Assembly: GCA_023399155.1 (NCBI GenBank)
Contig: JAEWQP010000001.1
Span: 124,001 to 188,000, forward strand
DNA: 64,000 nt
Origin: Verrucomicrobiota bacterium
GTDB taxonomy: Bacteria > Verrucomicrobiota > Verrucomicrobiia > Opitutales > Opitutaceae
Direction: 5' to 3'
Every line of letters begins with the position of its first letter. Position 1 is the stretch's first letter. Under the pieces are notes generated by a model. That model was not told the origin of the DNA. It made no database searches and saw nothing but the letters and a program-made list of their open reading frames with translations. Positions 33,982 through 45,109 of the stretch are shown here, piece by piece. A program made the translations under genes and the position numbers.

Positions 33982-36726
33982 TCAGATCGGCGTGGCGTCG
34001 ATCGTCTCGGAGTACTCGCCCGTTTCCGCCGCGAGTTCGATCAACTGGTGGAGCGACTTGAAGTGCTCGCCCAGGTCGACATCGCCACTCACACCCTCGA
34101 TGATCCGGCGGAAGAGCTGCTTCTTCTCCGCCTTGAGCGCAGTGATCCGCTCCTCGATCGTACCCTGCGTGACCATACGATAGACGAACACCGTGCGCGT
34201 CTGGCCGATGCGGTGCACGCGATCGATCGCCTGTTCCTCGACCGAGGGATTCCACCACGGGTCGAGAAGGAACACGTAGTCGGCGGAATGGAGGGTGATC
34301 CCGGTGCCCGCGGCCTTGAGGCTGACGAGCATGAACGCGGCGCGATCACACTGCTGGAAATCCTGGACAGGCTTCTGCCGGTCGAGCGTGGCCCCCGTGA
34401 GTTCGAACCGCGGCACGTCGGGGAACTGCTCCACGAGCACCTCCTGCACACGGCGCAGGAACATGACGAACTGCGAAAAGATCACGACCTTGTGGCCGTT
34501 GCTGATCACCTCCGCGAGGCGTTCGACCAGGATCATCAGCTTGCCGCTGGCGGCCGGGTCGGCGTTCAGCCACGGGAGCAGATCCGGATCGCAGCAGATC
34601 TGACGCAGCCGCGTGAGGAGGCTGAGGAAGCCGAAGGCCTTCTCACGCATGGCGCGGTTGATGTCGTCGCCCAGGCGGTCGAGTCCCTCGCGGCACACGC
34701 GCGCGTACTCGGCGCGCTGCAGGTCGGTCAGCGGGCAGAGCACGTCGACCTCGACCTTGGGCGGGAGTTCGGTCGCCACCTGCGCCTTGGTGCGGCGCAG
34801 GATGAACGGCTCCAGCTGCCGGCGCAGCTTGTCCATCGTGGCGTCGCGCTCGTTGAGCAGCGCGGTCTCGAAGTCCGTGCGCGTACCGAACAGACCCGGG
34901 AGCAGGTAGTGGAAAATCGACCACAGGTCCAGCTGACGGTTCTCCAGCGGCGTGCCCGTGAGCACGATACGATGGCGCCCCTGGATCGCGAAGCAGGTGT
35001 TGGTGACTTTCGCGTCCGGGTTCTTGATGAACTGGCCCTCGTCGAGGATCGCGTAGCCGAACTCGTGGTCGTCGAGCAGCGCACGATGGTTGCGCAGCTG
35101 CGCGTAGCTCGCGAGCCACACGCCGGCGCGCTTCTCGTGGGCGAAGTCGACGCCGTTTTTCAGCACGAACACGGGGATGTCCGGCGCGAAGCGGCGCAGT
35201 TCCTCCTGCCAGACCGGGACGACGCTGGCCGGGCAGACCACGAGGTGGGACTTGCCCTGCACGGGACGCGCCAGCATGAGCGCGACGATCTGGATGGTCT
35301 TGCCCAGGCCCATCTCGTCGGCGAGCAGGCCGTGGCAGCCGTGGTCGGCGAGGTGCGCGAGCCACTCGACTCCACGCCGCTGATACGGACGGAGGAACGC
35401 GGGAAGGTCGTAGGAACCGGGCATCGCGCCGAGCAGGCCCTGACGCCATTGCTCGAGTTCGGGCGAGACGTTCAGTTCGAAGCGCCGGTCATTGAAGAGG
35501 GAAAACAGCAGGTAGGCGGGAATCCGGCCCTGTTTGAACGTCGCCGTGGCATCCGTCCACTGGCGCAGGCTCTTGAGGCTCTCGGGAGCGAGTGCGACCA
35601 GCCCGACCTCGGGGAGGATCACCGGGCCGCCGTGCGCCTCGGTGATCGTCTTCACCTGGGCGGCGTTGATCATCTGCTCGCCGGTTCGGAAGATCCACTC
35701 GAGGTCGATCGCATTGCCTGAGCCGCGGCGCACACGCGCCTCCAGCCGCACGGTCTGCACCCCGGCCGCGAGCTTCGCGACGGACGGATCCTGTTCGATC
35801 CGGAACGATTTCGCCCAGAGCGGGAGCGTGCCCTTGAGGAAGTGCGGGATCTCGGCGAGCTGTTCGAGCACGTAGGCGCCGAGTTCGGGATGGAAGCGGA
35901 AGTGGGACTTGCGGGCCAGCGCGGTGAGCGAAATCAGCTTCATCCGCTCGGCGGCGGACGGCGTGGGCGCGCTGTGGCCGTTGCCCTGACCGGCCGGCGA
36001 GAGAGCCGTCTTCCCGCTCAGCGGGACACTGGCGGCGCCGTTCGCCGACTTGGGCGCAGGATGGTGGGCGGGGTCGCGCGCCTTGCCGCCCTCGCTCCAC
36101 CAGGGTTCGCAAAGGAGGCCCGCCGAGGTGACGGTGAGCTTGAGCAGGAGATCGCGGCGCGGGCCGGCCGCGCCATTGCCGTTGCCGCCCGTCGTGCGTT
36201 TGGCCGGCGCGGGCGCACCCGCTTTGGCCGCCGCCAGACCGCCGTCGCGTGCCACGGGCCGGCTTTCGGCGGTCGCCGGGCCCGGCTCGGAGGCATGACC
36301 ATTGGGAGCGTGGGCCGGGGCACGTCCGTTCGTCGCCGCGCCATTCGCACCCGCCGCAGAGGCGGAAGCCGGCGGCGTTTCGAGCGGGAGCATCGGGATC
36401 TCGTCGGCCACGAGCTCCTCGATCTCGTGCAGGCCGGCCACGGCGATCGTCTGCGCGAGCGCCTCGTTGGCGCTGGAGGAGCGGACGATCAGGCCGGAAG
36501 GCCCCCACTCCAGGACCGAATACTCGTCCTTCTTGTCGACGCGGCAGTGAATGATGGCGTCGGCCGCGGTCAGTCCCACCTCGCGAATCCCGCCATTGCG
36601 ATACAGCTCGCGACCCGCCTCAAGGTGCTCGGAGGCAAAGTAACCGTCCCACTCCAGCTCGAGCTTGTTGAACCAGAACTCCAGTGAGTCCTGCGTGTAC
36701 ACTCTTTTGGGGCCGTGCAGCTGCAT
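33982..36726 (-). CDS. SNF2-family DEAD/DEAH helicase
   Basis: The product is 914 residues from the ATG at 36726, or 944 from a GTG at 36816. The C-terminal half is an SNF2 ATPase: LADEMGLGKTIQIVALMLAR (Walker A), ILDEGQFIKNP (motif II, DEGQ), VLTGTPLENRQLDLWSIFHY, and VMLVSLKAAGTGITLHSADY-like and DRVHRIGQTRTV (motifs V-VI). The N-terminal half is long and holds an Ala/Pro/Gly-rich linker (about 120-260) and a beta-rich domain of the type seen in bacterial SWI/SNF helicases. It remodels protein-DNA complexes or translocates on DNA using ATP. In the longer form an A8 run (36772-36779) lies inside the coding sequence. It is divergent from the DUF502 gene. Confidence 0.9.
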   Translation of the reverse strand: MQLHGPKRVYTQDSLEFWFNKLELEWDGYFASEHLEAGRELYRNGGIREVGLTAADAIIHCRVDKKDEYSVLEWGPSGLIVRSSSANEALAQTIAVAGLHEIEELVADEIPMLPLETPPASASAAGANGAATNGRAPAHAPNGHASEPGPATAESRPVARDGGLAAAKAGAPAPAKRTTGGNGNGAAGPRRDLLLKLTVTSAGLLCEPWWSEGGKARDPAHHPAPKSANGAASVPLSGKTALSPAGQGNGHSAPTPSAAERMKLISLTALARKSHFRFHPELGAYVLEQLAEIPHFLKGTLPLWAKSFRIEQDPSVAKLAAGVQTVRLEARVRRGSGNAIDLEWIFRTGEQMINAAQVKTITEAHGGPVILPEVGLVALAPESLKSLRQWTDATATFKQGRIPAYLLFSLFNDRRFELNVSPELEQWRQGLLGAMPGSYDLPAFLRPYQRRGVEWLAHLADHGCHGLLADEMGLGKTIQIVALMLARPVQGKSHLVVCPASVVPVWQEELRRFAPDIPVFVLKNGVDFAHEKRAGVWLASYAQLRNHRALLDDHEFGYAILDEGQFIKNPDAKVTNTCFAIQGRHRIVLTGTPLENRQLDLWSIFHYLLPGLFGTRTDFETALLNERDATMDKLRRQLEPFILRRTKAQVATELPPKVEVDVLCPLTDLQRAEYARVCREGLDRLGDDINRAMREKAFGFLSLLTRLRQICCDPDLLPWLNADPAASGKLMILVERLAEVISNGHKVVIFSQFVMFLRRVQEVLVEQFPDVPRFELTGATLDRQKPVQDFQQCDRAAFMLVSLKAAGTGITLHSADYVFLLDPWWNPSVEEQAIDRVHRIGQTRTVFVYRMVTQGTIEERITALKAEKKQLFRRIIEGVSGDVDLGEHFKSLHQLIELAAETGEYSETIDATPI

Positions 36727-36869
36727 CAAAAGGGGCCAGTGGATATGTTCTGGGTGCTGTCGTGCAAACCCTTTTTTTTGGGTCGGGTTAGCCAAGCTGA
36801 TAATCGGCTGCCGCACGGGAGCGTTGGACCTTTTCTCGACGTGACATTTCCGCTTCAGTCGCAGATCCC

Positions 36870-37610
36870 ATGCCCATGCCAGTAACGCGCGAATCCGCGC
36901 TCAAATCCATCCGGGCCGCCTTCTTTGCCGGGCTCATTGCGCTCTCGCCGATCCTGGTCACCGCTTTCGTGCTCAACTGGTTGGTCGACAAGATCGGCGG
37001 CAACTTTCGCGAGTTCTTCCTCTTTTTCCTTCCCCACAGCATGCTGAACGTCGAGGGGATGGCCTACGGAGGCGCAGTCCTCTTCGCCTGGAACCTCGCC
37101 GCGATGTTGGTGGCCTTCGGCCAGATCACGCTTCTGGGCTACCTCACGCGCTACGTCGCGGCCCGGGTGATGTTTCTGCAGACCGAGCGGCTCATGCACC
37201 GCGTGCCGCTCATCGGGGCGATCTACCACTCGGTGAAGCAGATCGTGGAGACGTTTTCGTCGCAAAACCGCGCCGTCTTCCAGAAAGTCGTGCTGGTGCA
37301 ATTCCCCCGGCCGGGGCTTTACGCCATCGGCTTCCTGACGAGCCGCACCGGTGGCGAGGCGCAGGCCCGCACGAGCCGCGAGGTCTGGAATGTGTTCGTC
37401 CCGACCACGCCGAACCCGACCAGCGGTTTCCTCCTGATGGTGCCACGGGACGACCTGATCGAGATGGATATGACCATCGGTGAGGGCATGAAACTCATCG
37501 TCTCGGGCGGTGCGGTGACCCCGCCCTGGCCTCCGGCGGCAGCTGCTGCGCCCTCGACGGCCCTTCCGGCGACTGAGCCGGCGATCCCTCCGGCGCAGCC
37601 CGGTGTCTGA
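36870..37610 (+). CDS. DUF502 family membrane protein
   Basis: The 246-residue protein has two hydrophobic helices, AAFFAGLIALSPILVTAFVL and AVLFAWNLAAMLVAFGQITL. A cytoplasmic domain follows with the family's conserved elements RVPLIGAIYHSVKQIVETFS, FQKVVLVQFPRPGLYAIGFL and VFVPTTPNPTSGFLLMVPRDD. DUF502 proteins sit in the inner membrane; their function is unknown in bacteria. The Pro/Ala-rich tail (after about residue 215) is low-complexity. Two ATG codons (36870, 36876) are equally likely starts. The next gene begins 24 bp after its stop, so the two are probably co-transcribed. Confidence 0.88.
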   Translation: MPMPVTRESALKSIRAAFFAGLIALSPILVTAFVLNWLVDKIGGNFREFFLFFLPHSMLNVEGMAYGGAVLFAWNLAAMLVAFGQITLLGYLTRYVAARVMFLQTERLMHRVPLIGAIYHSVKQIVETFSSQNRAVFQKVVLVQFPRPGLYAIGFLTSRTGGEAQARTSREVWNVFVPTTPNPTSGFLLMVPRDDLIEMDMTIGEGMKLIVSGGAVTPPWPPAAAAAPSTALPATEPAIPPAQPGV

Positions 37611-37634
37611 CGCTGCCGCTCCCGTCCTGCCGCC

Positions 37635-38261
37635 GTGCCTGTTCCGACGCTTGCCACCGAGTTCACCGTGCTCGACCGGAATCCGGGCGCGGAAAGCTGG
37701 ATGCGCCTCACCGTGTTCTCAACCAGCGAGGGCCGGCTCGAGTGCATGCAGCGGCAAAGCACCCGGCCGGCCGCGGGCGCGCCGCCGCTCGATCTGTTTG
37801 ATCTTGTCCGCGCCGTGCTCGAAACCCGCAACCAGGGACGCACATGGTTCATTCGTGAGGCGATGCTGCTTCGGCGACGCGCCGGACTCGGCACATCCTA
37901 CGAGGCGCTGACGTTTGCCTGCCGTTTCGCGCGGCTCCTGGCCCGCACGCCGATCCACGACGACAGCCGCGCCGCGGTGGGCGCTCTGCTGGAGCGCGCG
38001 CTGGACGCCTGGGAAACCGGCACGCGTCCCGACGCCGTCTACTTCAAGAGCCTTTTCCTCCTCGCCCGCGACGAGGGCTATCCCGTGCGCGAAGCGTGGC
38101 TGCGCACCCTGCGCGCGACAGACCAGGCGACAGCCGAGTCGGCATTGCGTCAGCCCGCGAGCGCACAGACCGCCAGCGAGCCCGACCTGCGTCACATCAC
38201 GCGCCTGCTTGAGGACTACCTCGACCAGGAGCACGATTTCATCTTCCAGAACCGAACGTAA
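37635..38261 (+). CDS. RecO-like protein (tentative)
   Basis: The 208-residue protein begins with a short beta-rich segment (WMRLTVFSTSEGRLECMQRQ) that resembles the OB-fold of RecO. Helical stretches follow (LDLFDLVRAVLETRNQGRTW, ALTFACRFARLLARTPIHDD, LLERALDAWETG) in the order expected for RecO's helical domain. RecO helps load RecA with RecF and RecR during recombinational repair. The usual four zinc-binding cysteines are absent, and the match is weak; an unrelated function is possible. GTG start, no Shine-Dalgarno site. It stands between a DUF502 gene and a nuclease-helicase gene in the same direction. Confidence 0.5.
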   Translation: MPVPTLATEFTVLDRNPGAESWMRLTVFSTSEGRLECMQRQSTRPAAGAPPLDLFDLVRAVLETRNQGRTWFIREAMLLRRRAGLGTSYEALTFACRFARLLARTPIHDDSRAAVGALLERALDAWETGTRPDAVYFKSLFLLARDEGYPVREAWLRTLRATDQATAESALRQPASAQTASEPDLRHITRLLEDYLDQEHDFIFQNRT

Positions 38262-38322
38262 TCCACTCTTCGCCATCGCGCAGTCGGAGCCCGGCGGTGC
38301 GGGGGTCGAAGGTGAAGGTCGG

Positions 38323-38356
38323 GAGAAAGAGAAAGATTAAGAGAAAGAGAAAGATT
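38323..38356 (+). repeat. 16-bp direct repeat upstream of the nuclease-helicase gene
   Basis: GAGAAAGAGAAAGATT occurs at 38323-38338 and again, identical, at 38341-38356, separated by AA. It lies 44 bp before the ATG at 38400 and is purine-only apart from the T residues. Confidence 0.7.
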
Positions 38357-38399
38357 TCGGACGGGGGCTTCCTCTCCCATTTCATTCTTCCCGACGCCC

Positions 38400-40748
38400 A
38401 TGCACGTTTCCATCGCCGACCGGACGATCGCCCTCAATGCGAGGGAGTTTGCCGAGTTCACCACCGGACCGTCGGCCGCCGGCTACGGGCGGATGGATCT
38501 GTGGCGCGCGCAACTCGGGCAGGTCTGGCACGAGACGCTGCGCGAACAGGTGGCCGGAGCCGATCCCACCGCGCGCTTTGAGATCCCGATCGAGGCGGTG
38601 GTGCCCTGGCGCGGGTGGCGCGTGACCCTGACCGGACGCGTCGACCAGGTGGTCGTGCGCGACGCACGCAGCATCGTGCGGGAGGTCAAGACCGTGATGC
38701 AGCCGCTCCCGGTCGACGCCGCGTCGTTGCGCGCCCACTACAGCGACTACTTCCGGCAGCTCGCCGTCTACCAGTGCCTCCACCGGGATACCACCGGGCC
38801 CGTGGGAGTCCTGGCGGGCGAACTGGTGTTCGTGGAGCCGGCGACGGGGATCACGCAGATCATCCCGCAGGACGCGGATGAGGCGCATGCACTTTTCGAC
38901 GCGCGACTGGCCGAATTGTGCGAATTCGCGGAGACCCGCCGGCGCGGCCTGGAACGCCTGCGGACCCTGCGATTCGCCCCCGCTTTCGCCACGCCGCGTC
39001 CGGGGCAGGAAACCATCCTGGCCGACCTCCGTGCCGCCGCCTCACGTTCGCCCGTCGTCCTGTTCGAGGCGCCGACCGGCTACGGCAAGACCGGCTGCAC
39101 GCTGGAGTATGCCCTGCAGACGCTGGCCTCCGGTCAGCTCACGCGCGTGATCTATCTCACGGGCAAATCGACGGGACAGCTCGAAGTGGTCCGCCAACTA
39201 CGCGAGATGGTGGGCTCTCCGCCGGGCGCGAGCTGGTGGCAGATCCGGAGCAAGGCCGAGCACTGCATCCACGAGGTCTTCCATTGCGTGCGCGAGGTCT
39301 GCCCTCACCTCGAGGGGCAGGACGTGCGCTGGGCCACGAGCGGCCTGCAGCGCTTTGGGCAGGATCCCGCCGTGCCGCGCGATCTGGAGTCGCTGCGTGA
39401 GGCCGGTCGCGCCGTCTCGCTCTGTCCCTACGAGATCACCCGGGCGTCCCTGCCCTTCGCGGATATCTGGATCGCCGACTACAACTACATCTTCGCTCCA
39501 GCCAATCGCGGTTTCCTCGGCGAGCTTCCCGGGTTCGAGCCGGCGCAGACGCTGCTCGTCATCGACGAGGCCCACAACCTGCCGTCGCGCGTGGCTGATG
39601 CCTACTCAAGCGAACTCCGGCACGAAGCCGCACGCGCCGTGCTCGCCGCGCTCGACGCGACCGGCGCGCCCGCCGCGCTGACGTCCGCGTGGGAGCACCT
39701 TGCGCTGTTCCTGGCGCGGATCGAACCGGCCGAAGAGCTTCCACCCGAAACCGCCGGCGACCTGCACGATCTTCTCGGCGCGGTCGCCACCGGGATGCAG
39801 TCCGCTGCACTCGATCTGCCGGCGCTGGGTCCGGCGGTGACCGAGACCATCTTCCAGGCGGCCGGGCTGCACGCGTCGGCTGAATCGGGCAGCCGCAGCC
39901 AGCCCGAGCTCCTGTGGTCTCCGGCACGCGGCGTGGTGCGCTTCACCTGCATCGACGCATCCACCGCCATCGGCGAAACGCTGCACGACTTCGGACACGT
40001 CGTGTTTCTCTCCGCCACGCTCTCGCCGATCGACGCGTTCGTGCGTTCCTGCGGGCTCGCCCATCTCGAGCCGCCGCCCGCACACCTCGTCGCCCCGACG
40101 CCTTGGCGCGATCTCGCCTATGACGTCGCGGTGGATGTTAGGGTGGACACACGTTATGAACAACGAGCGCGGCACGAGTCGACCACGGCGCGCACCGTGG
40201 CCGACCTGAAGGACCCGGCCGACCCGGCCCCGGTCGTGGCGTTTTTCCCTTCGTTCGCCTACGCCGCGCGCATCGCCGAAAGGCTTCGGACCCTTCGGCC
40301 GGAGCTGCGCTGCGCGACGCAGCCGCGCGGCATCGATCTGCCGGCGCAACGCGCCTTCCTCGAGGAGTCGCTGCTTCTCGCCGACATCATCCTTCTCGTG
40401 CTCGGCGGCACCTTTGCCGAGGGCATCGATCTCCTGGGCGGGCGGGTTCGCCGCGCCGTCGTCGTGGGCCCGGCGCTCCCGGAAGTGAATGCCGTGCAAC
40501 GCGCGCGCCTCGCCGCCTCGCGCGCGCCCGACCGCGACACCGCGTTTCGCGAGGTCTACCAGATACCCGGCATGGTCAAAGTGAACCAGGCTCTCGGCCG
40601 CCTCGTTCGCGCCCCCGGCCAACGCGCCAAGGTGCTCCTGCATTGCCGCCGCTTTGCGCTGCCGGGATACCAGAACCTGCTCGCGCCGGAGTACCGATTC
40701 GGGACGGTGATCGAGAGCGATCGCGACCTGGCGGATTGGTTGAAGTAA
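38400..40748 (+). CDS. PD-(D/E)XK nuclease fused to XPD/DinG-type helicase
   Basis: The 782-residue protein has a RecB/Cas4-like nuclease domain (about 1-190) and a superfamily 2 helicase domain. The nuclease core is Asp82 in TGRVDQVVV, Glu95-x-Lys97 in VREVKTV and the QxxxY element (Gln120, Tyr124). The helicase has Walker A in APTGYGKTG (224-232) and DEAHN at 389-393. Four cysteines (289, 296, 301, 342) stand where XPD and DinG bind a 4Fe-4S cluster. C-terminal motifs include GMVKVNQALGRLVRAPGQRA. A 5'-3' helicase with its own nuclease would suit repair of branched or damaged DNA. The ATG at 38400 has no Shine-Dalgarno site. Confidence 0.85.
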   Translation: MHVSIADRTIALNAREFAEFTTGPSAAGYGRMDLWRAQLGQVWHETLREQVAGADPTARFEIPIEAVVPWRGWRVTLTGRVDQVVVRDARSIVREVKTVMQPLPVDAASLRAHYSDYFRQLAVYQCLHRDTTGPVGVLAGELVFVEPATGITQIIPQDADEAHALFDARLAELCEFAETRRRGLERLRTLRFAPAFATPRPGQETILADLRAAASRSPVVLFEAPTGYGKTGCTLEYALQTLASGQLTRVIYLTGKSTGQLEVVRQLREMVGSPPGASWWQIRSKAEHCIHEVFHCVREVCPHLEGQDVRWATSGLQRFGQDPAVPRDLESLREAGRAVSLCPYEITRASLPFADIWIADYNYIFAPANRGFLGELPGFEPAQTLLVIDEAHNLPSRVADAYSSELRHEAARAVLAALDATGAPAALTSAWEHLALFLARIEPAEELPPETAGDLHDLLGAVATGMQSAALDLPALGPAVTETIFQAAGLHASAESGSRSQPELLWSPARGVVRFTCIDASTAIGETLHDFGHVVFLSATLSPIDAFVRSCGLAHLEPPPAHLVAPTPWRDLAYDVAVDVRVDTRYEQRARHESTTARTVADLKDPADPAPVVAFFPSFAYAARIAERLRTLRPELRCATQPRGIDLPAQRAFLEESLLLADIILLVLGGTFAEGIDLLGGRVRRAVVVGPALPEVNAVQRARLAASRAPDRDTAFREVYQIPGMVKVNQALGRLVRAPGQRAKVLLHCRRFALPGYQNLLAPEYRFGTVIESDRDLADWLK

Positions 40749-40911
40749 CGCGTGTGGAGTGACGAGTTCCCGAGTCTGCCGCCGCAGGGCCCGCAGAAGC
40801 TCGATGGTCCCTCGTCGAAATCTCCGTCACGCGTCACGCGCCATTCGTAGTTCGTCACTTCTCCGGATTGCGCTTTACCGCCAAAGTCCATCCGCCGCAC
40901 TATTCCCGCCC

Positions 40912-41462
40912 GTGAGCACACGGAAAACCCTCCATGCCGCCGATGTCTCGGCGGCTTTCGCGCGTCTGGTCGACTCGATCGCGCGGCGCCACCGCTCCAC
41001 CCCGAATCTCGTGCTCCTGGGCATCGCCAACGGTGGGATCCCCGTCTGCCAGCGGCTCGCCCATGAACTTGCCGCCGCGAACGGGCATCCCGTCGAGCAC
41101 GGGGTGTTGAACATCACCTTTCATCGCGATGACATCGGCCGCCACCCGATTCCCAAGGATGTCGAGGAGACGCACATCCCGACCGACATCGAGGGCGCGA
41201 CCGTGATCCTCGTGGACGACGTCCTTTTTTCCGGGCGAACCGTGCGCGCGGCCCTCGAGGAGGTATTCTCGCTCGGACGCCCCACCCGCGTGGAGCTGGC
41301 CGTGTTGGTCGACCGGGGCAACCACCGCCTGCCCATAGCCGCCGACCACGTCGGCGCGCATGAAGCCACCGCGCCGGAGGAACGCGTTCGCGTTCGCCTC
41401 GATCCCGCCGATCCGTCGGCCGACATCATCACCATCACCCGCCCCGATACCCGCCGCCATCC

Positions 41463-41466
<4 letters not shown>
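40912..41466 (+). CDS. pyrR: PyrR-type uracil phosphoribosyltransferase/regulator
   Basis: The 184-residue protein has the PRPP-binding motif VILVDDVLFSGRTVRAALEE and the PyrR stretch LLGIANGGIPVCQRLAHEL (compare GI-R-T/G-GxxxAxRL). LAVLVDRGNHRLPI is also typical. PyrR binds uridine nucleotides and, in Gram-positive bacteria, attenuates pyr mRNA; many also have weak UPRTase activity. The GTG at 40912 gives the family length; the frame is open upstream to 40759 but Arg-rich. I saw no PyrR-binding loop or attenuator in the 164 bp upstream, so control by RNA binding is unproven here. The stop overlaps pyrB by 4 bp. Confidence 0.9.
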
Positions 41467-42431
<965 letters not shown>

Positions 42432-42451
42432 CGGCTTTCACAGCCACCGAC

Positions 42452-42485
42452 CTTCAGCCCCTCAGCCTTTCAGTCCTTCAGCCTC
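42452..42485 (+). repeat. CTTTCAGC-type pyrimidine-rich leader repeat, copy 2
   Basis: CTTCAGCCCCTCAGCCTTTC then AGTCCTTCAGCC repeats the block found before purD (14131-14167). It ends 8 bp before the pyrC ATG. Confidence 0.7.
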
Positions 42486-42492
42486 TCCGTCC

Positions 42493-43800
<1,308 letters not shown>

Positions 43801-43841
43801 GACGCCTTAAGCGCTAAGCACCTCGCTGCGCGGTGTCTCCT

Positions 43842-43894
43842 GGGCAGGGCGGGTTTTCCGAACCCGCCGCGAGTGCGAATCGGCCTCGCCTACC
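43842..43894. repeat. REP-like element, copy D (partial)
   Basis: A hairpin with arms GGCGGGTT (43848-43855) and AACCCGCC (43861-43868) around TTCCG is followed by the linker CGAGTGCGAATCG and the terminal CGCCTACC. The second hairpin is missing. The stop codon of the ACT-domain gene lies inside the terminal repeat. Confidence 0.6.
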
Positions 43895-44348
43895 TCGATA
43901 TATCCGTCTGCAACAACACGCGGAAGCCGCGGTCCTGCAGCGCGCGCGCGGCGAGTTCCATATCCTCGACGTTCAAGGCGAGCGCCGCTTTCTCCTGCGG
44001 GCGAAAGATGAACGGGTAGATGTAGTGGATGTTGATCTCCGCCGCGAGGAGGATGGCGAGCACCGCGGAAAGGTCCGCCTCGGTCCGCAACTCGACAACG
44101 AGCAGCTCACTCAGGTTGAATGCGAAACCGGCGTCACGAAACGCCCGCGCCGCGCCATCCGGGTCGTCGACGATCACGCGGACGATCGCACTGTCGGTCG
44201 TCTCCATCGTGGTGATTGCCATCACGTGGATGTTCTGCGTGCGCAGGAGGTTCACGACCTCGTTCAGCCGTCCCACCTTGTTCTCGGTGAATACAGAGAA
44301 CTGCTTCACCGGTTCCTGGCGCGGGGATTGAGTCGTGCTGACGGGCAT
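43890..44348 (-). CDS. double ACT-domain protein
   Basis: The 152-residue protein has two ACT domains, beginning at VKQFSVFTENKVGRLNEVVN and at LSELLVVELRTEADLSAVLA. The first has the ligand-loop pattern N-K-x-G-R-L. ACT domains bind amino acids and regulate metabolic enzymes; free-standing double-ACT proteins are common and poorly understood. The stop codon is placed in REP copy D, so the C-terminus may have been set by that insertion. It converges on pyrC. The ligand is unknown. Confidence 0.78.
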   Translation of the reverse strand: MPVSTTQSPRQEPVKQFSVFTENKVGRLNEVVNLLRTQNIHVMAITTMETTDSAIVRVIVDDPDGAARAFRDAGFAFNLSELLVVELRTEADLSAVLAILLAAEINIHYIYPFIFRPQEKAALALNVEDMELAARALQDRGFRVLLQTDISR

Positions 44349-44622
44349 GGCGACGCGATCAAAGCATGTCCCTTACCGGGCCGGGGTCAAAACTCCAATG
44401 CAGCCCCGTGGTCGTCGTGATCACTCTCGTTTCCCAAGTTCTCGCAGGCATTCCCAGGTACGCCGCGACGAACATTCGCCGCGCGCGTCCACGAGCCCGC
44501 CCTGCCGCGGGCCGCACACCGGCGATTGTCAAATGCCACGACCAAAAATCCACAGCCTTTTTTTGGCGGCGGCCGGGGTGAAACCTCTTGTGAGGCGGGC
44601 ATGCACCGATAGACTCGTCTCC

Positions 44623-44910
44623 ATGAGAGGCGACCCGATCCTGTACGTTCGTCGCGGTTGTCCTTGGTGCCGCGAAGCGATGGCGTTTTTCTCCAGTCAC
44701 GGTGTCTCGCTCGAGATCCGCGATGTGGACCGCGACTTCAATCACCTGCAGCGCATGGTCGAGGTCAGCGGGCAGTCACTGACGCCCACGTTTGAGTTCG
44801 ACGATTTCATCGTCAGCGATTTCAGCGTCGAAGAGTTCCTGGACGAACTGCACGAACGCCCGGACGTTCAGGCCCACTTGGGAATCACCGACGACAGCCA
44901 TATCGCGTAG
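44623..44910 (+). CDS. glutaredoxin-like protein
   Basis: The 95-residue protein begins MRGDPILYVRRGCPWCREAM, with the dithiol motif CPWC at Cys13 and Cys16. SLEIRDVDRDF follows, then SGQSLTPTFEFDDFIVSDFS, where TPTF is the cis-proline loop. It is a small cytoplasmic glutathione- or thioredoxin-reductase-linked thiol reductase. The frame is open for 96 codons upstream, but that part has no domain. The ATG follows GACTCGTCTCC. It is divergent from the ACT-domain gene. Confidence 0.88.
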   Translation: MRGDPILYVRRGCPWCREAMAFFSSHGVSLEIRDVDRDFNHLQRMVEVSGQSLTPTFEFDDFIVSDFSVEEFLDELHERPDVQAHLGITDDSHIA

Positions 44911-45109
44911 GCCGCGCGCGACCTGCGCGACGGTCACGAGGCGCTGAGCGATGGGCGTGCGATGGTGGCGCGGAATGCACCTCCGAGGCCTGCCTCAGGC
45001 AGCGCCGCCTGGCACTCGTCTCTCGCCGCTCGTTCCGACCCGTTCGCCGGATTCTGATTAGACTCGCGGAGCGTGCCGGGCCTGTGGCACAACCCGCTTT
45101 CGAGCCCAC

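Noticed and set aside
40759..40911. N-terminal extension of pyrR and a search for a PyrR attenuator
   Set aside because: The extension is Arg-rich with no similarity, and no attenuator-like pair of hairpins was seen in this interval.
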